Shown here piece after piece: positions 1 to 7,220 of a stretch of 16,327 nucleotides of DNA (within the stretch, counting starts at the first letter, position 1; each line of letters starts with the position of its first letter). The DNA lies in assembly GCA_934373455.1 (NCBI GenBank), contig CAKRON010000059.1, positions 1-16,327 of the forward strand, written 5' to 3'. The notes under the pieces are model-generated. The model was given only the letters and a program-made list of their open reading frames with translations, was not told where the DNA came from and did no database searches. The translations under genes and the position numbers were made by a program. The stretch comes from an uncultured Marvinbryantia sp. Lineage in GTDB: Bacteria; Bacillota; Clostridia; Lachnospirales; Lachnospiraceae.

Positions 1-66
1 AAAATTAGTTGCTCTGACCTGTGGATCCTGTTCTCTGACAGGAACTTTCTTTAATACATCTGCCAT
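1..66 (-). CDS. gltA: NfnB / glutamate synthase small-subunit-like flavoprotein (N-terminus only)
   Basis: Only the first 22 codons are in the window; they begin MADVLKKVPVREQDP. This opening is typical of the clostridial flavoprotein annotated as homotetrameric NADPH-dependent glutamate synthase GltA, and the same family includes NfnB, the large subunit of the electron-bifurcating NADH-dependent ferredoxin:NADP+ oxidoreductase. The start ATG overlaps the stop codon of the upstream gene by one base (TAATG), with a GGTGAGG-type ribosome binding site inside the end of that gene, so the two are translationally coupled. An NfnA-like partner immediately upstream favours the NfnAB reading over a stand-alone glutamate synthase. 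The catalytic and cluster-binding parts lie outside the window, so the choice between NfnB and GltA cannot be settled from sequence shown here. Confidence 0.75.
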   Translation of the reverse strand, partial: MADVLKKVPVREQDPQVRATNF

Positions 67-956
67 TATTCCTCACCTCCACAATTTCCACATCCGCCAT
101 GATGTGTTTCACCTTCACGCAGTTTTAACAAAGCACGTCCTTCTTCTGTCTTGTACATAGCCTGTCTCTTCATTGCTGCATTAAAGTCAATCTTATGACC
201 ATCAAACTCCGGACCATCTACGCAGGCAAATTTTACTTCATCGCCTACCATAACTCGACAGGCACCACACATACCGGTTCCGTCTACCATAATTGGATTC
301 ATGCTGACAATCGTCGGGATATTTAACTTCTGAGTAGTCAGACAGCAGAATTTCATCATAATCATTGGTCCGATGGAAACACAGTGGTCATATGTCTTAC
401 CTTCTTTTGTTACCAGATCTTCAATTACTTTTGTAACCATACCACTTCTTCCGTAAGAACCATCATCTGTTGTGATGTAAAGATTACCAGAAACTTCCTG
501 CAGTTCTTTTTCAAGAATTACCAGATCTTTTGTCTTCGCACCGACAATTACGTCTACATCCACACCATGTTCATGAAGCCATTTTACCTGTGGATATACA
601 GGTGCAGTACCAACACCACCTGCTACAAACAGTATTTTTTTCTTCTTTACTTCTTCTAATGGTTCTGTGCATAAATCAGACGGCTGACCAAGCGGTCCTA
701 CAAAATCTCTGAAATAATCACCTGTCTGAAGTTTGGAGAATTTCTCTGTGGATGCACCAATTGGCTGGAATACTATAGTAATTGTTCCCGCCTCACGATC
801 ATAATCACAAATTGTAAGCGGAATTCTTTCGCCTACTTCATCCATCTTTACGATGACAAACTGTCCCGGCAGGCAGTGTTTTGCAACACGAGGCGCTTCT
901 ACAACCATCTTATAGATGTTGCCGGCAAGCTTACCTGCTTCTAAAATTTTGTACAT
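66..956 (-). CDS. nfnA: NfnA-like FAD/[2Fe-2S] subunit of ferredoxin:NADP+ oxidoreductase
   Basis: A 296-residue cytoplasmic flavoprotein of the ferredoxin-NADP reductase/PyrK superfamily, often annotated as sulfide/dihydroorotate dehydrogenase-like. The FAD-binding barrel contains the RIPLTI motif (residues 44-49), and the nucleotide-binding domain has GGVGTAP (113-119). The cluster motif near the C-terminus reads D225-x4-C230-x2-C233-x11-C245. An Asp sits where PyrK has its first Cys, which matches the Asp plus three-Cys [2Fe-2S] ligation known for NfnA. With NfnB it would couple NADH, NADPH and reduced ferredoxin pools. The start is chosen from an AAAGGAGG site 8 bases before ATG. A promoter is visible inside the end of ftsK. 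The tail HHGGCGNCGGEE adds an extra Cys-x2-Cys beyond the usual cluster motif. Family membership is near certain; the Nfn assignment rests on the coupled downstream gene and on the ligand pattern. Confidence 0.88.
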   Translation of the reverse strand: MYKILEAGKLAGNIYKMVVEAPRVAKHCLPGQFVIVKMDEVGERIPLTICDYDREAGTITIVFQPIGASTEKFSKLQTGDYFRDFVGPLGQPSDLCTEPLEEVKKKKILFVAGGVGTAPVYPQVKWLHEHGVDVDVIVGAKTKDLVILEKELQEVSGNLYITTDDGSYGRSGMVTKVIEDLVTKEGKTYDHCVSIGPMIMMKFCCLTTQKLNIPTIVSMNPIMVDGTGMCGACRVMVGDEVKFACVDGPEFDGHKIDFNAAMKRQAMYKTEEGRALLKLREGETHHGGCGNCGGEE

Positions 957-979
957 ATACTTTTCCTCCTTTATCTTCT

Positions 980-992
980 GCCTTTAACAGGC
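980..992 (-). other. Small hairpin in the nfnA leader
   Basis: The minus strand reads GCCTGTTAAAGGC, a 4-bp GC-rich stem with a 5-base loop, between the predicted nfnA transcription start and its ribosome binding site. No T-run follows, so it is not a rho-independent terminator. It could be a simple leader stem or chance. Confidence 0.25.
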
Positions 993-1012
993 TAAATTCC
1001 AAAACTTATACC

Positions 1013-1041
1013 ATAATACTTCATTTAGACATTTTCGTCAA
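1013..1041 (-). promoter_or_regulatory. Sigma-A-type promoter for nfnA-nfnB
   Basis: On the minus strand TTGACG (1041-1036) is followed after 17 bases by TATTAT (1018-1013). The -35 lies within the last codons of ftsK and the -10 lies just after its stop. A transcript would start near 1006 and leave a leader of about 50 bases before nfnA. Each hexamer has one mismatch to consensus and the spacing is ideal. This gives nfnAB transcription independent of ftsK; no experimental start is known to me. Confidence 0.7.
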
Positions 1042-3934
1042 TATATTGTTCAAATTCCTCCATGGACATCAGAACTTTTCGAGGCTTGGTTCCTTCTTCC
1101 GGTCCTACCACTCCCGCTTCTGACAACTGATCCATAATACGGGCAGCACGGTTAAATCCGATTTTAAATACCCTCTGAAGCATACCAATCGAAGCCTTAT
1201 CTTTTTCAATTATAAATTTTCCTGCCTGCACAAAATTGCTGTCCAGTTCATTACTGCCAGATACCGCTCCTCCCGAGACCGATGCACTCTGTTCAATGGT
1301 ATTCATACGAGTTTCCATCTGCTTATGATAAACACTCATATCATTTTTCTGTGTCAGGAATTCTGTCACTTTGCTGACTTCTGCATCCGAAACAAATGAT
1401 CCCTGTACACGAACAGGCTTGGAATATCCCTGAGGATAAAAGAGCATATCTCCTTTTCCCAGAAGCTTTTCTGCACCTGTCATATCCAGTATGGTTCTGG
1501 AATCTACACCACTGGTAACTGAAAAGGCGATTCGAGAAGGCATATTTGCCTTAATAAGACCGGTAATAACATTAACGGATGGTCTCTGCGTCGCAATAAT
1601 CAAATGAATACCGGCTGCTCTTGCCAGCTGTGCCAAACGACAGATTGCATCCTCTACTTCCCCTGGTGCAACCATCATCAAATCTGCCAACTCATCTACG
1701 ATAATCACAATTTGCGGCAGTTTCTTTGGTTTATTCGGATCATCCACATCTGCCAGCTGTGCCACTTTTTCATTATATCCTTTCAGATCACGAACTCCTG
1801 CATCTGCAAACTTCTGATATCGATCTGTCATTTCTGCCACACCCCAGTTTAATGCACCGGAAGCTTTCTTCGGATCCGTGACAACCGGGATAAAAAGGTG
1901 TGGAATTCCATTATACACACTTAATTCTACTACTTTCGGATCTATCATGATCAATTTTACATCTTCCGGATCTGCTTTATAAATAATACTCATAATCAAT
2001 GTATTGATACAAACAGATTTTCCGGATCCAGTAGCACCAGCTATCAAAAGATGCGGCATCTTTGCAATATCTGTTACAACCACTTTTCCGGCTATATCTT
2101 TTCCTACCGCAAAGGACAGGTTGGATTTGGCATTTTGAAATTCAGCAGATTCCAGCAGTTCTCTTAAATACACTGCACTGTTTTCCTTATTCGGCACTTC
2201 AATACCAACTGCAGCCTTTCCTGGAATTGGAGCTTCAATACGAATATCTTCTGCTGCCAGATTCAATTTTATATCATCTGCCAGACTGACAATCTTACTC
2301 ACCTTTACACCTTGCTCCGGCAGCAGTTCATACCTGGTTACCGCAGGTCCACAGCTCACATTGGTTACTGTAACATTCACACCGAAGCTATGCAGTGTTT
2401 CCTGAAGCTTTCTTGCTGTTTCTGTCACTTCATCATCAGAATTGCCTCCCGAACTTCCAGATGGTTTTTTCAGAAGATCCAACGGTGGGAAAACATATGC
2501 CGCTTTTTCTACTTCTTCATTTTGTCTGATTTCTTCAGCCACACTGTCAAGCGCTTTTTCCTGCTCTTCTTTCGAGGAATGCGGATTTTTTATTTTTGTC
2601 TTCGCTGTAATTTCTTCTGAATTTTCTGAAACTATTTTTTCCTCTTTCGGAATCTCATCTTCTTTCACTTCTGCTGCTTCTGTTACTTCTTTTACTTCTT
2701 TTACTTCTTTCGCTTCTTTTGCTTCTTTTTCTGTGTTTGCCGCCTTTTTTTGCGCAGCTTCTTCCAGAAATTCCGGCATTCCAAGTGTTGGAGTCGCTGA
2801 AATGATCTGAGAATGTCCGTCTCTTTGAATGGTAAACTGCAAAGATTCTGCCGGAACAGATTCAGGCAGTTCCGGAAGGGTTTCTTCCACTTTCTTTGCT
2901 TTTGCCGGATCAAGCTTAACCGGCTCAGATAACTCTGATACTTTCGCCTTCTGCGATGCCTTCGGTACAACTTCATGAATGTCTTCTGAAACCGGAAGAT
3001 TCATATCAAAAGTTGTATTGGTGCTGACTCCGGTTACAATACGTTGACGACGTGGCTTTGTAATCTGTTCAGATAGTGTCTGATTTTCATTTCGGATTTC
3101 TTCTATTTCCTTCTTCATTTCAACCTGTCTGCGAAGCTGTGCCTGTCGTTTACGTTGATGACTTAATTCTCTTTTTATCTGACTTTGCGTATGCGCATGA
3201 CCGATCGCATTCCCACTTTCTTCTCTGATACTGTCAAAAACAGAATATCCTGTCAGCATCACCATGCCGATTATGAAAAGAATAATATTACAGATCCAGG
3301 TGCCGATTTCACCTAAAATCGGATGGAACAACAGATAAATAATACCTCCTGCTATACCACCTCCATTTTTCCCATTCATACATATTTCATAATATTCTGA
3401 CAGCGTTATGGATGAAGAAATCGGATTCGATACCAACGCAAAAAAACAGCTTAAAGATATCACCAATATCCATACTGCCACTACTTTAATCCATGCTTTT
3501 CCTCTTCCATGATTTGCTATAAGAAATGCCGTGCTGAAAAACAAAACAAATGGCATTGTATATGCCATCACACCAAACATGCCAAAAAAGAACCTTCCGG
3601 TACCTCTTCCAACCATGCCGCCTGCCTGAAACATTACACCAAGAAATAAAATCAGGCAAAATGCCAACATCATCCAAAGCCAAATCTCAGCAACTACAGA
3701 AGTTCTTTTTTTTCTGCTTATATCAGGCATGTCAATTTCTGTACGAGCAGAGCGTTTGTCTGACTGCGGTGCAGATTTTTTTGAAGTCGATTTTGTTGAA
3801 GTACTCTTAGAGGAACTTTTCGGTTTGGCAGCGGAACTTTTTGAAGTATCTCTGCCTGTCTGCTTCTTTTTCGATGTGACCTGTGTTTTGGTTTCTTTCT
3901 TGTGATCAGTTACATTTTTTTTCCTTGTTGCCAT
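1025..3934 (-). CDS. ftsK: DNA translocase FtsK/SpoIIIE
   Basis: A 969-residue membrane-anchored dsDNA translocase that moves chromosomal DNA through the division or sporulation septum. I chose the ATG at 3934 because GGGAG stands 5 bases before it; the in-frame ATG 14 codons upstream has no such site. Order of parts: a Lys/Ser/Thr-rich cytoplasmic N-terminus (1-80), about four membrane segments (roughly 82-232), a long charged linker (235-495), then the motor with Walker A GATGSGKS (633-640) and Walker B IVIIVDEL (742-749), and a winged-helix gamma domain (about 900-965) of the kind that reads KOPS/SRS polarity sequences. The linker carries five KE(A/V) repeats (403-417). At 969 residues it is longer than B. 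subtilis SpoIIIE because of the linker. Gene order tepA-uppP-ftsK recalls the tepA-spoIIIE neighbourhood of Bacillus, so a sporulation role is plausible. Whether it serves vegetative division, sporulation or both cannot be read from sequence. Confidence 0.97.
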   Translation of the reverse strand: MATRKKNVTDHKKETKTQVTSKKKQTGRDTSKSSAAKPKSSSKSTSTKSTSKKSAPQSDKRSARTEIDMPDISRKKRTSVVAEIWLWMMLAFCLILFLGVMFQAGGMVGRGTGRFFFGMFGVMAYTMPFVLFFSTAFLIANHGRGKAWIKVVAVWILVISLSCFFALVSNPISSSITLSEYYEICMNGKNGGGIAGGIIYLLFHPILGEIGTWICNIILFIIGMVMLTGYSVFDSIREESGNAIGHAHTQSQIKRELSHQRKRQAQLRRQVEMKKEIEEIRNENQTLSEQITKPRRQRIVTGVSTNTTFDMNLPVSEDIHEVVPKASQKAKVSELSEPVKLDPAKAKKVEETLPELPESVPAESLQFTIQRDGHSQIISATPTLGMPEFLEEAAQKKAANTEKEAKEAKEVKEVKEVTEAAEVKEDEIPKEEKIVSENSEEITAKTKIKNPHSSKEEQEKALDSVAEEIRQNEEVEKAAYVFPPLDLLKKPSGSSGGNSDDEVTETARKLQETLHSFGVNVTVTNVSCGPAVTRYELLPEQGVKVSKIVSLADDIKLNLAAEDIRIEAPIPGKAAVGIEVPNKENSAVYLRELLESAEFQNAKSNLSFAVGKDIAGKVVVTDIAKMPHLLIAGATGSGKSVCINTLIMSIIYKADPEDVKLIMIDPKVVELSVYNGIPHLFIPVVTDPKKASGALNWGVAEMTDRYQKFADAGVRDLKGYNEKVAQLADVDDPNKPKKLPQIVIIVDELADLMMVAPGEVEDAICRLAQLARAAGIHLIIATQRPSVNVITGLIKANMPSRIAFSVTSGVDSRTILDMTGAEKLLGKGDMLFYPQGYSKPVRVQGSFVSDAEVSKVTEFLTQKNDMSVYHKQMETRMNTIEQSASVSGGAVSGSNELDSNFVQAGKFIIEKDKASIGMLQRVFKIGFNRAARIMDQLSEAGVVGPEEGTKPRKVLMSMEEFEQYIDENV
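2683..2727 (-). repeat. Five 9-bp tandem units in the ftsK linker
   Basis: On the plus strand three exact copies of TTACTTCTT (2683-2691, 2692-2700, 2701-2709) are followed by TCGCTTCTT and TTGCTTCTT. On the coding strand they encode KEA-KEA-KEV-KEV-KEV (residues 403-417). Because the unit is 9 bases, gain or loss of a unit would keep the reading frame and only change linker length. Confidence 0.9.
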
Positions 3935-3953
3935 GTTGTCTCCCTTAAAACTA

Positions 3954-4832
3954 TTATCGCGCTGCAATATATCCAATCAGGGAAATACATCCGAGTATCA
4001 GACAGTATATTGCAAATCCTCTGAATTTTTTCTTTCTTACAATCGTCAGCATTTTTTTCATGCAGAAATAGCCAACTATGCCAGAAACAACCGCACCCAC
4101 CAGATAAATAAAAAATTGTGAAATGCTGACCTTACTGCCGCCAATCTGACTGATTTCCAAGCATGCGGCACCTAATATGGCCGGTATTGCCATAATAAAA
4201 GAATATTTTACTGCAAAACGCTTATCATACCCACTGATCAGGCAGGCCGCAATCGTTGTACCAGATCTTGAAAGTCCCGGGAGCGTACTAAGCCCCTGCG
4301 CTATTCCAATCAGAAACGAACTGGTAAAACTGATATCTTTCGGAATCTTATTTCCTGTTTCCACTGCATCGGAAATAATCAAAAGTATTGCCGTCATAAT
4401 CAGTCCAATGCCCGGCGCAAGCAAACTTTTTGATGCAAGTACGATCAAATCCTGAGCCGCAAATCCGATAATTCCTGTCGGAATCGTTGCACAAATCACC
4501 ATCACAACAAAGCGACGGTAGTTATTATGTAAAATCTTTTTATATCTTCGAGCATCCTGGTCTTTTTTATTATGGAAAAAAACAGAAATATTTTTACCCA
4601 GATCGTTTATCATACGAACAGTCTCTCCAATCATCCGCAGGATATCCCTGCGGAATACAATGCAGATTGCAACAACCGTTCCTATATGCAGCATGACATC
4701 AAAAAGCAGTCCTCCGTCTGTCTGAATACCACACAAATTCTGAAGAATGGTCAGATGACCGGAACTGCTGACTGGTAAAAATTCTGTAATGCCCTGGATG
4801 ATTCCCAAAAAAACCGACTGTATAATCGTCAT
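3954..4832 (-). CDS. uppP: Undecaprenyl-diphosphatase UppP (BacA family)
   Basis: An integral membrane enzyme that dephosphorylates undecaprenyl diphosphate to regenerate the lipid carrier for peptidoglycan and other wall polymers; the family also gives bacitracin tolerance. The protein has 292 residues, many hydrophobic segments, the N-terminal motif QGITEFLPVSSSGH (13-26, containing the catalytic E/QxxxE pattern) and the second active-site motif PGLSRSGT (185-192). The ATG at 4832 is preferred over an in-frame ATG six codons earlier because AAGGAG ends 6 bases before it. The stop is 19 bases from the ftsK start, so the two are very likely co-transcribed. A promoter lies just upstream. Length and motifs are normal for the family. 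Confidence 0.96.
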   Translation of the reverse strand: MTIIQSVFLGIIQGITEFLPVSSSGHLTILQNLCGIQTDGGLLFDVMLHIGTVVAICIVFRRDILRMIGETVRMINDLGKNISVFFHNKKDQDARRYKKILHNNYRRFVVMVICATIPTGIIGFAAQDLIVLASKSLLAPGIGLIMTAILLIISDAVETGNKIPKDISFTSSFLIGIAQGLSTLPGLSRSGTTIAACLISGYDKRFAVKYSFIMAIPAILGAACLEISQIGGSKVSISQFFIYLVGAVVSGIVGYFCMKKMLTIVRKKKFRGFAIYCLILGCISLIGYIAAR

Positions 4833-4866
4833 ATAAATCTCCTTATCCATGCATACATGATTATAA

Positions 4867-4895
4867 ATTATATCATAAATTCTTTCTGGTTACAA
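4867..4895 (-). promoter_or_regulatory. Promoter upstream of uppP-ftsK
   Basis: The minus strand shows TTGTAA (4895-4890), a 17-base spacer and a perfect TATAAT (4872-4867) preceded by TGA, which forms an extended -10. The 10-mer ATGATATAAT that contains the -10 also occurs at the end of tepA, about 33 bases upstream. The promoter would allow uppP and ftsK to be expressed apart from tepA. Confidence 0.7.
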
Positions 4896-4898
4896 ATA

Positions 4899-5558
4899 TT
4901 ATATCATCTGGTGTATTTTCTGTATCGCTTTTGAAATGCCGCCAACTTCATCTATAATGTGTTCCCTCACTGCCTGTTCCCCAACAAGGATTGTTCCCAG
5001 ATCTTTTGTCAGCATTCCTGTATCCAGCATCAACTGTTCCAGACGCATTCTTTGCGCACCGCAGTGACTGGCAATAAATCCCAGAATACGATTCTGCATC
5101 TGGCGAAAATAATCATATGTCTGAGGCGCACCAATCACGGTTCCGTTCATACGAACCGGATGTATCACCATTGTTCCGCTTTCAACAATGAAAGAGTAAT
5201 CTGTCGACACCGCAATCGGTACACCAATAGAATGACTTCCTCCAAGTACCAGTGACACACTCGGTTTGCTAAGAGATGCAATCATTTCTGCGATAGCCAG
5301 ACCAGCTTCCACATCTCCACCCACTGTATTTAAGAGAACCAGTACTCCCTGTACCTCTTTGCTGTCCTCGATCGCCGCAAGCTGTGGCAGCAAATGTTCA
5401 TATTTCGTTGTTTTGCTGGTAGACGGAAGACATTCATGCCCCTCAATTTCGCCTATAATAGAAATTAAATGAATATGATGATCTAAAGATACCTGGCCAA
5501 ATTCCCTGATTGTATCCTCTTTCTTTTCGGATACTGCTTCTTTTTTCTTTTCTTCCAT
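4899..5558 (-). CDS. tepA: TepA-like ClpP-family serine protease
   Basis: A 219-residue cytosolic member of the ClpP/crotonase fold group. The motif GGSHSIGVP (106-114) places the nucleophile at S110. VIHPVRM gives H133, and TKDLG at 185-189 gives D186 followed by the ClpP-like GEQAVREHIID helix, so a complete Ser-His-Asp triad is visible. B. subtilis TepA (YmfB) is encoded next to spoIIIE and, as I recall, helps degrade small acid-soluble spore proteins during outgrowth; the same neighbourhood here supports the assignment and suggests a spore-former. The first 20 residues are a charged Lys/Glu-rich extension. The ATG at 5558 is preferred over the one four codons earlier, because GAGG precedes it by 6 bases and the earlier ATG has no such site. 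A normal ClpP would be near 195 residues and would lack this extension. Confidence 0.85.
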   Translation of the reverse strand: MEEKKKEAVSEKKEDTIREFGQVSLDHHIHLISIIGEIEGHECLPSTSKTTKYEHLLPQLAAIEDSKEVQGVLVLLNTVGGDVEAGLAIAEMIASLSKPSVSLVLGGSHSIGVPIAVSTDYSFIVESGTMVIHPVRMNGTVIGAPQTYDYFRQMQNRILGFIASHCGAQRMRLEQLMLDTGMLTKDLGTILVGEQAVREHIIDEVGGISKAIQKIHQMI

Positions 5559-5584
5559 GACATACCTCATACGTTTTTCTTTTT

Positions 5585-5614
5585 AGTATGTTCGTAATGT
5601 CATTTTTTATTCAA
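5585..5614 (-). promoter_or_regulatory. Candidate promoter for tepA
   Basis: On the minus strand TTGAAT (5614-5609) is followed after 18 bases by CATACT (5590-5585), each matching 4 of 6 consensus positions, in an A/T-rich stretch between the upstream terminator and tepA. A promoter is expected here, since a terminator precedes the gene, but the exact boxes are uncertain and a sporulation sigma factor could be used instead. Confidence 0.5.
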
Positions 5615-5647
5615 AAGTTTCACAGAATACGTTTTTTCATCGGACAG

Positions 5648-5680
5648 AAAAATCCCCTTATCAGATATCTGATAAAGGGA
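5648..5680 (-). terminator. Rho-independent terminator
   Basis: A near-perfect 28-base palindrome (5653-5680), with arms TCCCTTTATCAGA and TCTGATAAGGGGA on the minus strand and one G-T wobble, is followed by TTTTT (5652-5648). It starts 12 bases after the stop of the CFI-box protein gene and closes the transcript coming from the right. Confidence 0.9.
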
Positions 5681-5692
5681 TCACATTGCTAT

Positions 5693-6475
5693 TTAAGAAA
5701 CAGGGTAGGTATATAAATACTCTTCTTCCAAATCATGAACCATTTTGATATACAAGTCTCGACATTCCTGCATCTGATCTGATTCAATCATTTTAATACA
5801 TGGATTCAGATACGTATTCCAGATATGCAGATACACCTCTTCTTTCTGAGCCGAATGATTGATGTGTTTCACAATAGTCGGTGCAACATCATAGTATTCA
5901 CGGATAATTTCTTCTCCGTCTTCCTGACTCATCAGATATGTATCACGGTAATTACGCAGAAGCGTCAGTTCATAGCAGTCATCCGGTTTGCCAAACGTCT
6001 CGCATACCGCTGTTGTAATATAACACCACTTATGTTTAAAACCTGACTGAATTTCTTCCATATCTGCTGCCGAAATATTGCTCTCCGGAAACGCTTCTTT
6101 CCATTGCTTCAAGATTTCTTCAATCATCGGTTGAACACAGTTCCCATTATATTTCTTCAAAGATGGAAGAACATAAACCACCATAAACAGATTCAGATTC
6201 ATTACCATTTCATGTTTCTTAGACTTCTTTGCCACATTGTTGAATAATTTAAGTGCATTACCTGTAACAGCAGAAGCCATATTTTTCGTATATTGTTCTT
6301 TATCAATTGCATTATTATAACCTTCTTCTACTGCCTGATAAATCGCAAAATTAGCTTCATAAAACTCTGAAAAAGCATCCACATAATACTTTTTATGAAA
6401 TTTGTTCAGCATCTTGTCCATATCACAAAAAATGCTTTCCAGTCCATGGAGCGCTGTCAGATAAGTATTTTCCAT
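5693..6475 (-). CDS. Uncharacterised protein with CFI-box-like motif
   Basis: A 260-residue, probably cytosolic and largely helical protein; no signal peptide or clear membrane segment is seen. Residues 1-150 match nothing I recognise. Residues 151-206 (CYITTAVCETFG, then LTLLRNYRDTYL, then EYYDVAPTIVKHI) follow the pattern of the CFI-box domain: a C-[FY]-I-[AT]-T-A opening, an LRxFRDxxL helix, and YYxxSPxxxxxI. In most proteins with that box it is at the extreme C-terminus, but here about 54 residues follow it. There are several Cys in and near the box (C151, C158, C167). The GGAGGA ribosome binding site lies within the last codons of yebC and only 2 bases separate the two genes, which implies translational coupling. 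A terminator follows. Function is unknown; the motif call is from memory of the consensus, not from a search. Confidence 0.8.
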   Translation of the reverse strand: MENTYLTALHGLESIFCDMDKMLNKFHKKYYVDAFSEFYEANFAIYQAVEEGYNNAIDKEQYTKNMASAVTGNALKLFNNVAKKSKKHEMVMNLNLFMVVYVLPSLKKYNGNCVQPMIEEILKQWKEAFPESNISAADMEEIQSGFKHKWCYITTAVCETFGKPDDCYELTLLRNYRDTYLMSQEDGEEIIREYYDVAPTIVKHINHSAQKEEVYLHIWNTYLNPCIKMIESDQMQECRDLYIKMVHDLEEEYLYTYPVS

Positions 6476-6477
6476 AA

Positions 6478-7206
6478 TTATTCCTCCAGATTGGTGTATA
6501 CGTTCTGTACATCATCATCTTCATCAAGAAGATCCAGGGTTCTCTGTAAGTTTTTCAGCATCGTCTCGTCTGTAAGAGCCACATAATTCTGAGGAATCAT
6601 AGTAATCTCTGCAGATGCCATCGGAATTCCTTCTTTTTCCAGTGCTTCTCTGACGCTGCTGAAATCGTCAGGATCTGTAATTACTTCAAAGCTGTCTTCC
6701 TCATCAGAAAAATCTTCTGCTCCGGCATCCAGTGCGATCATCATAAGATCATCTGCTTCCATGTCACACTCTTCTTTATCAATGATGATCTGACCTTTTT
6801 TGTCAAAGCTGTAAGAAACACAGCCCTGTGTTCCAATGCTTCCGCTTCCCTTTGTAAATGCACTTCTGACATTTGCAGCAGTACGGTTCTTATTATCTGT
6901 TAATGCATCAACGATAATCGCAATCCCGCCCGGACCATATCCTTCATATGAAACGTATTCATAATTCACGGAGTTTGCATCACCGGCAGCTTTTTTAATA
7001 CCACGATCAATCGTATCATTTGGCATATTATTCGCCTTTGCTTTCGCAATTACATCGCGCAGTCTGCTGTTATTAGCAGGATCCGCACCGCCTTCTTTTA
7101 CAGCTACAGCAATTTCACGACCGATAATCGTAAAAATCTTTCCTTTTGCTGCATCATTTTTCTCTTTTTTGTGCTTAATATTAGCGAACTTTGAATGTCC
7201 TGACAT
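6478..7206 (-). CDS. yebC: YebC/PmpR family protein
   Basis: A 242-residue cytosolic protein that opens with the family signature [14 protein letters not shown] and continues with DAAKGKIF and [22 protein letters not shown] in short order, covering the full length expected. The family was first described as DNA-binding regulators; more recent work points to a role in translation on difficult (proline-rich) stretches. The C-terminal half is rich in Asp/Glu (for example [14 protein letters not shown]). AAGGAG stands about 8 bases before the ATG. The gap to the CBS gene upstream is 14 bases, and the downstream CFI-box gene starts 2 bases after its stop, so it sits inside an operon. Confidence 0.95.
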   Translation of the reverse strand: MSGHSKFANIKHKKEKNDAAKGKIFTIIGREIAVAVKEGGADPANNSRLRDVIAKAKANNMPNDTIDRGIKKAAGDANSVNYEYVSYEGYGPGGIAIIVDALTDNKNRTAANVRSAFTKGSGSIGTQGCVSYSFDKKGQIIIDKEECDMEADDLMMIALDAGAEDFSDEEDSFEVITDPDDFSSVREALEKEGIPMASAEITMIPQNYVALTDETMLKNLQRTLDLLDEDDDVQNVYTNLEE

Positions 7207-7220
7207 GTTTTTTTCTCCTT

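Noticed and set aside
980..992. The GCCT/AGGC stem as a terminator after ftsK
   Set aside because: The stem is only 4 bp and no T-run follows; it is kept only as a low-confidence leader hairpin.
2701..2976. A 91-codon Lys/Arg-rich frame on the same strand inside ftsK
   Set aside because: It is an out-of-frame reading of the repetitive, charged linker of FtsK; the ftsK frame is continuous with motifs on both sides, so there is no sign of a frameshift.
4867..4909. Direct repeat ATGATATAAT twice near the tepA/uppP junction
   Set aside because: One copy is explained by the tepA stop region and the other by the -10; in such A/T-rich sequence a 10-mer repeat may be chance.
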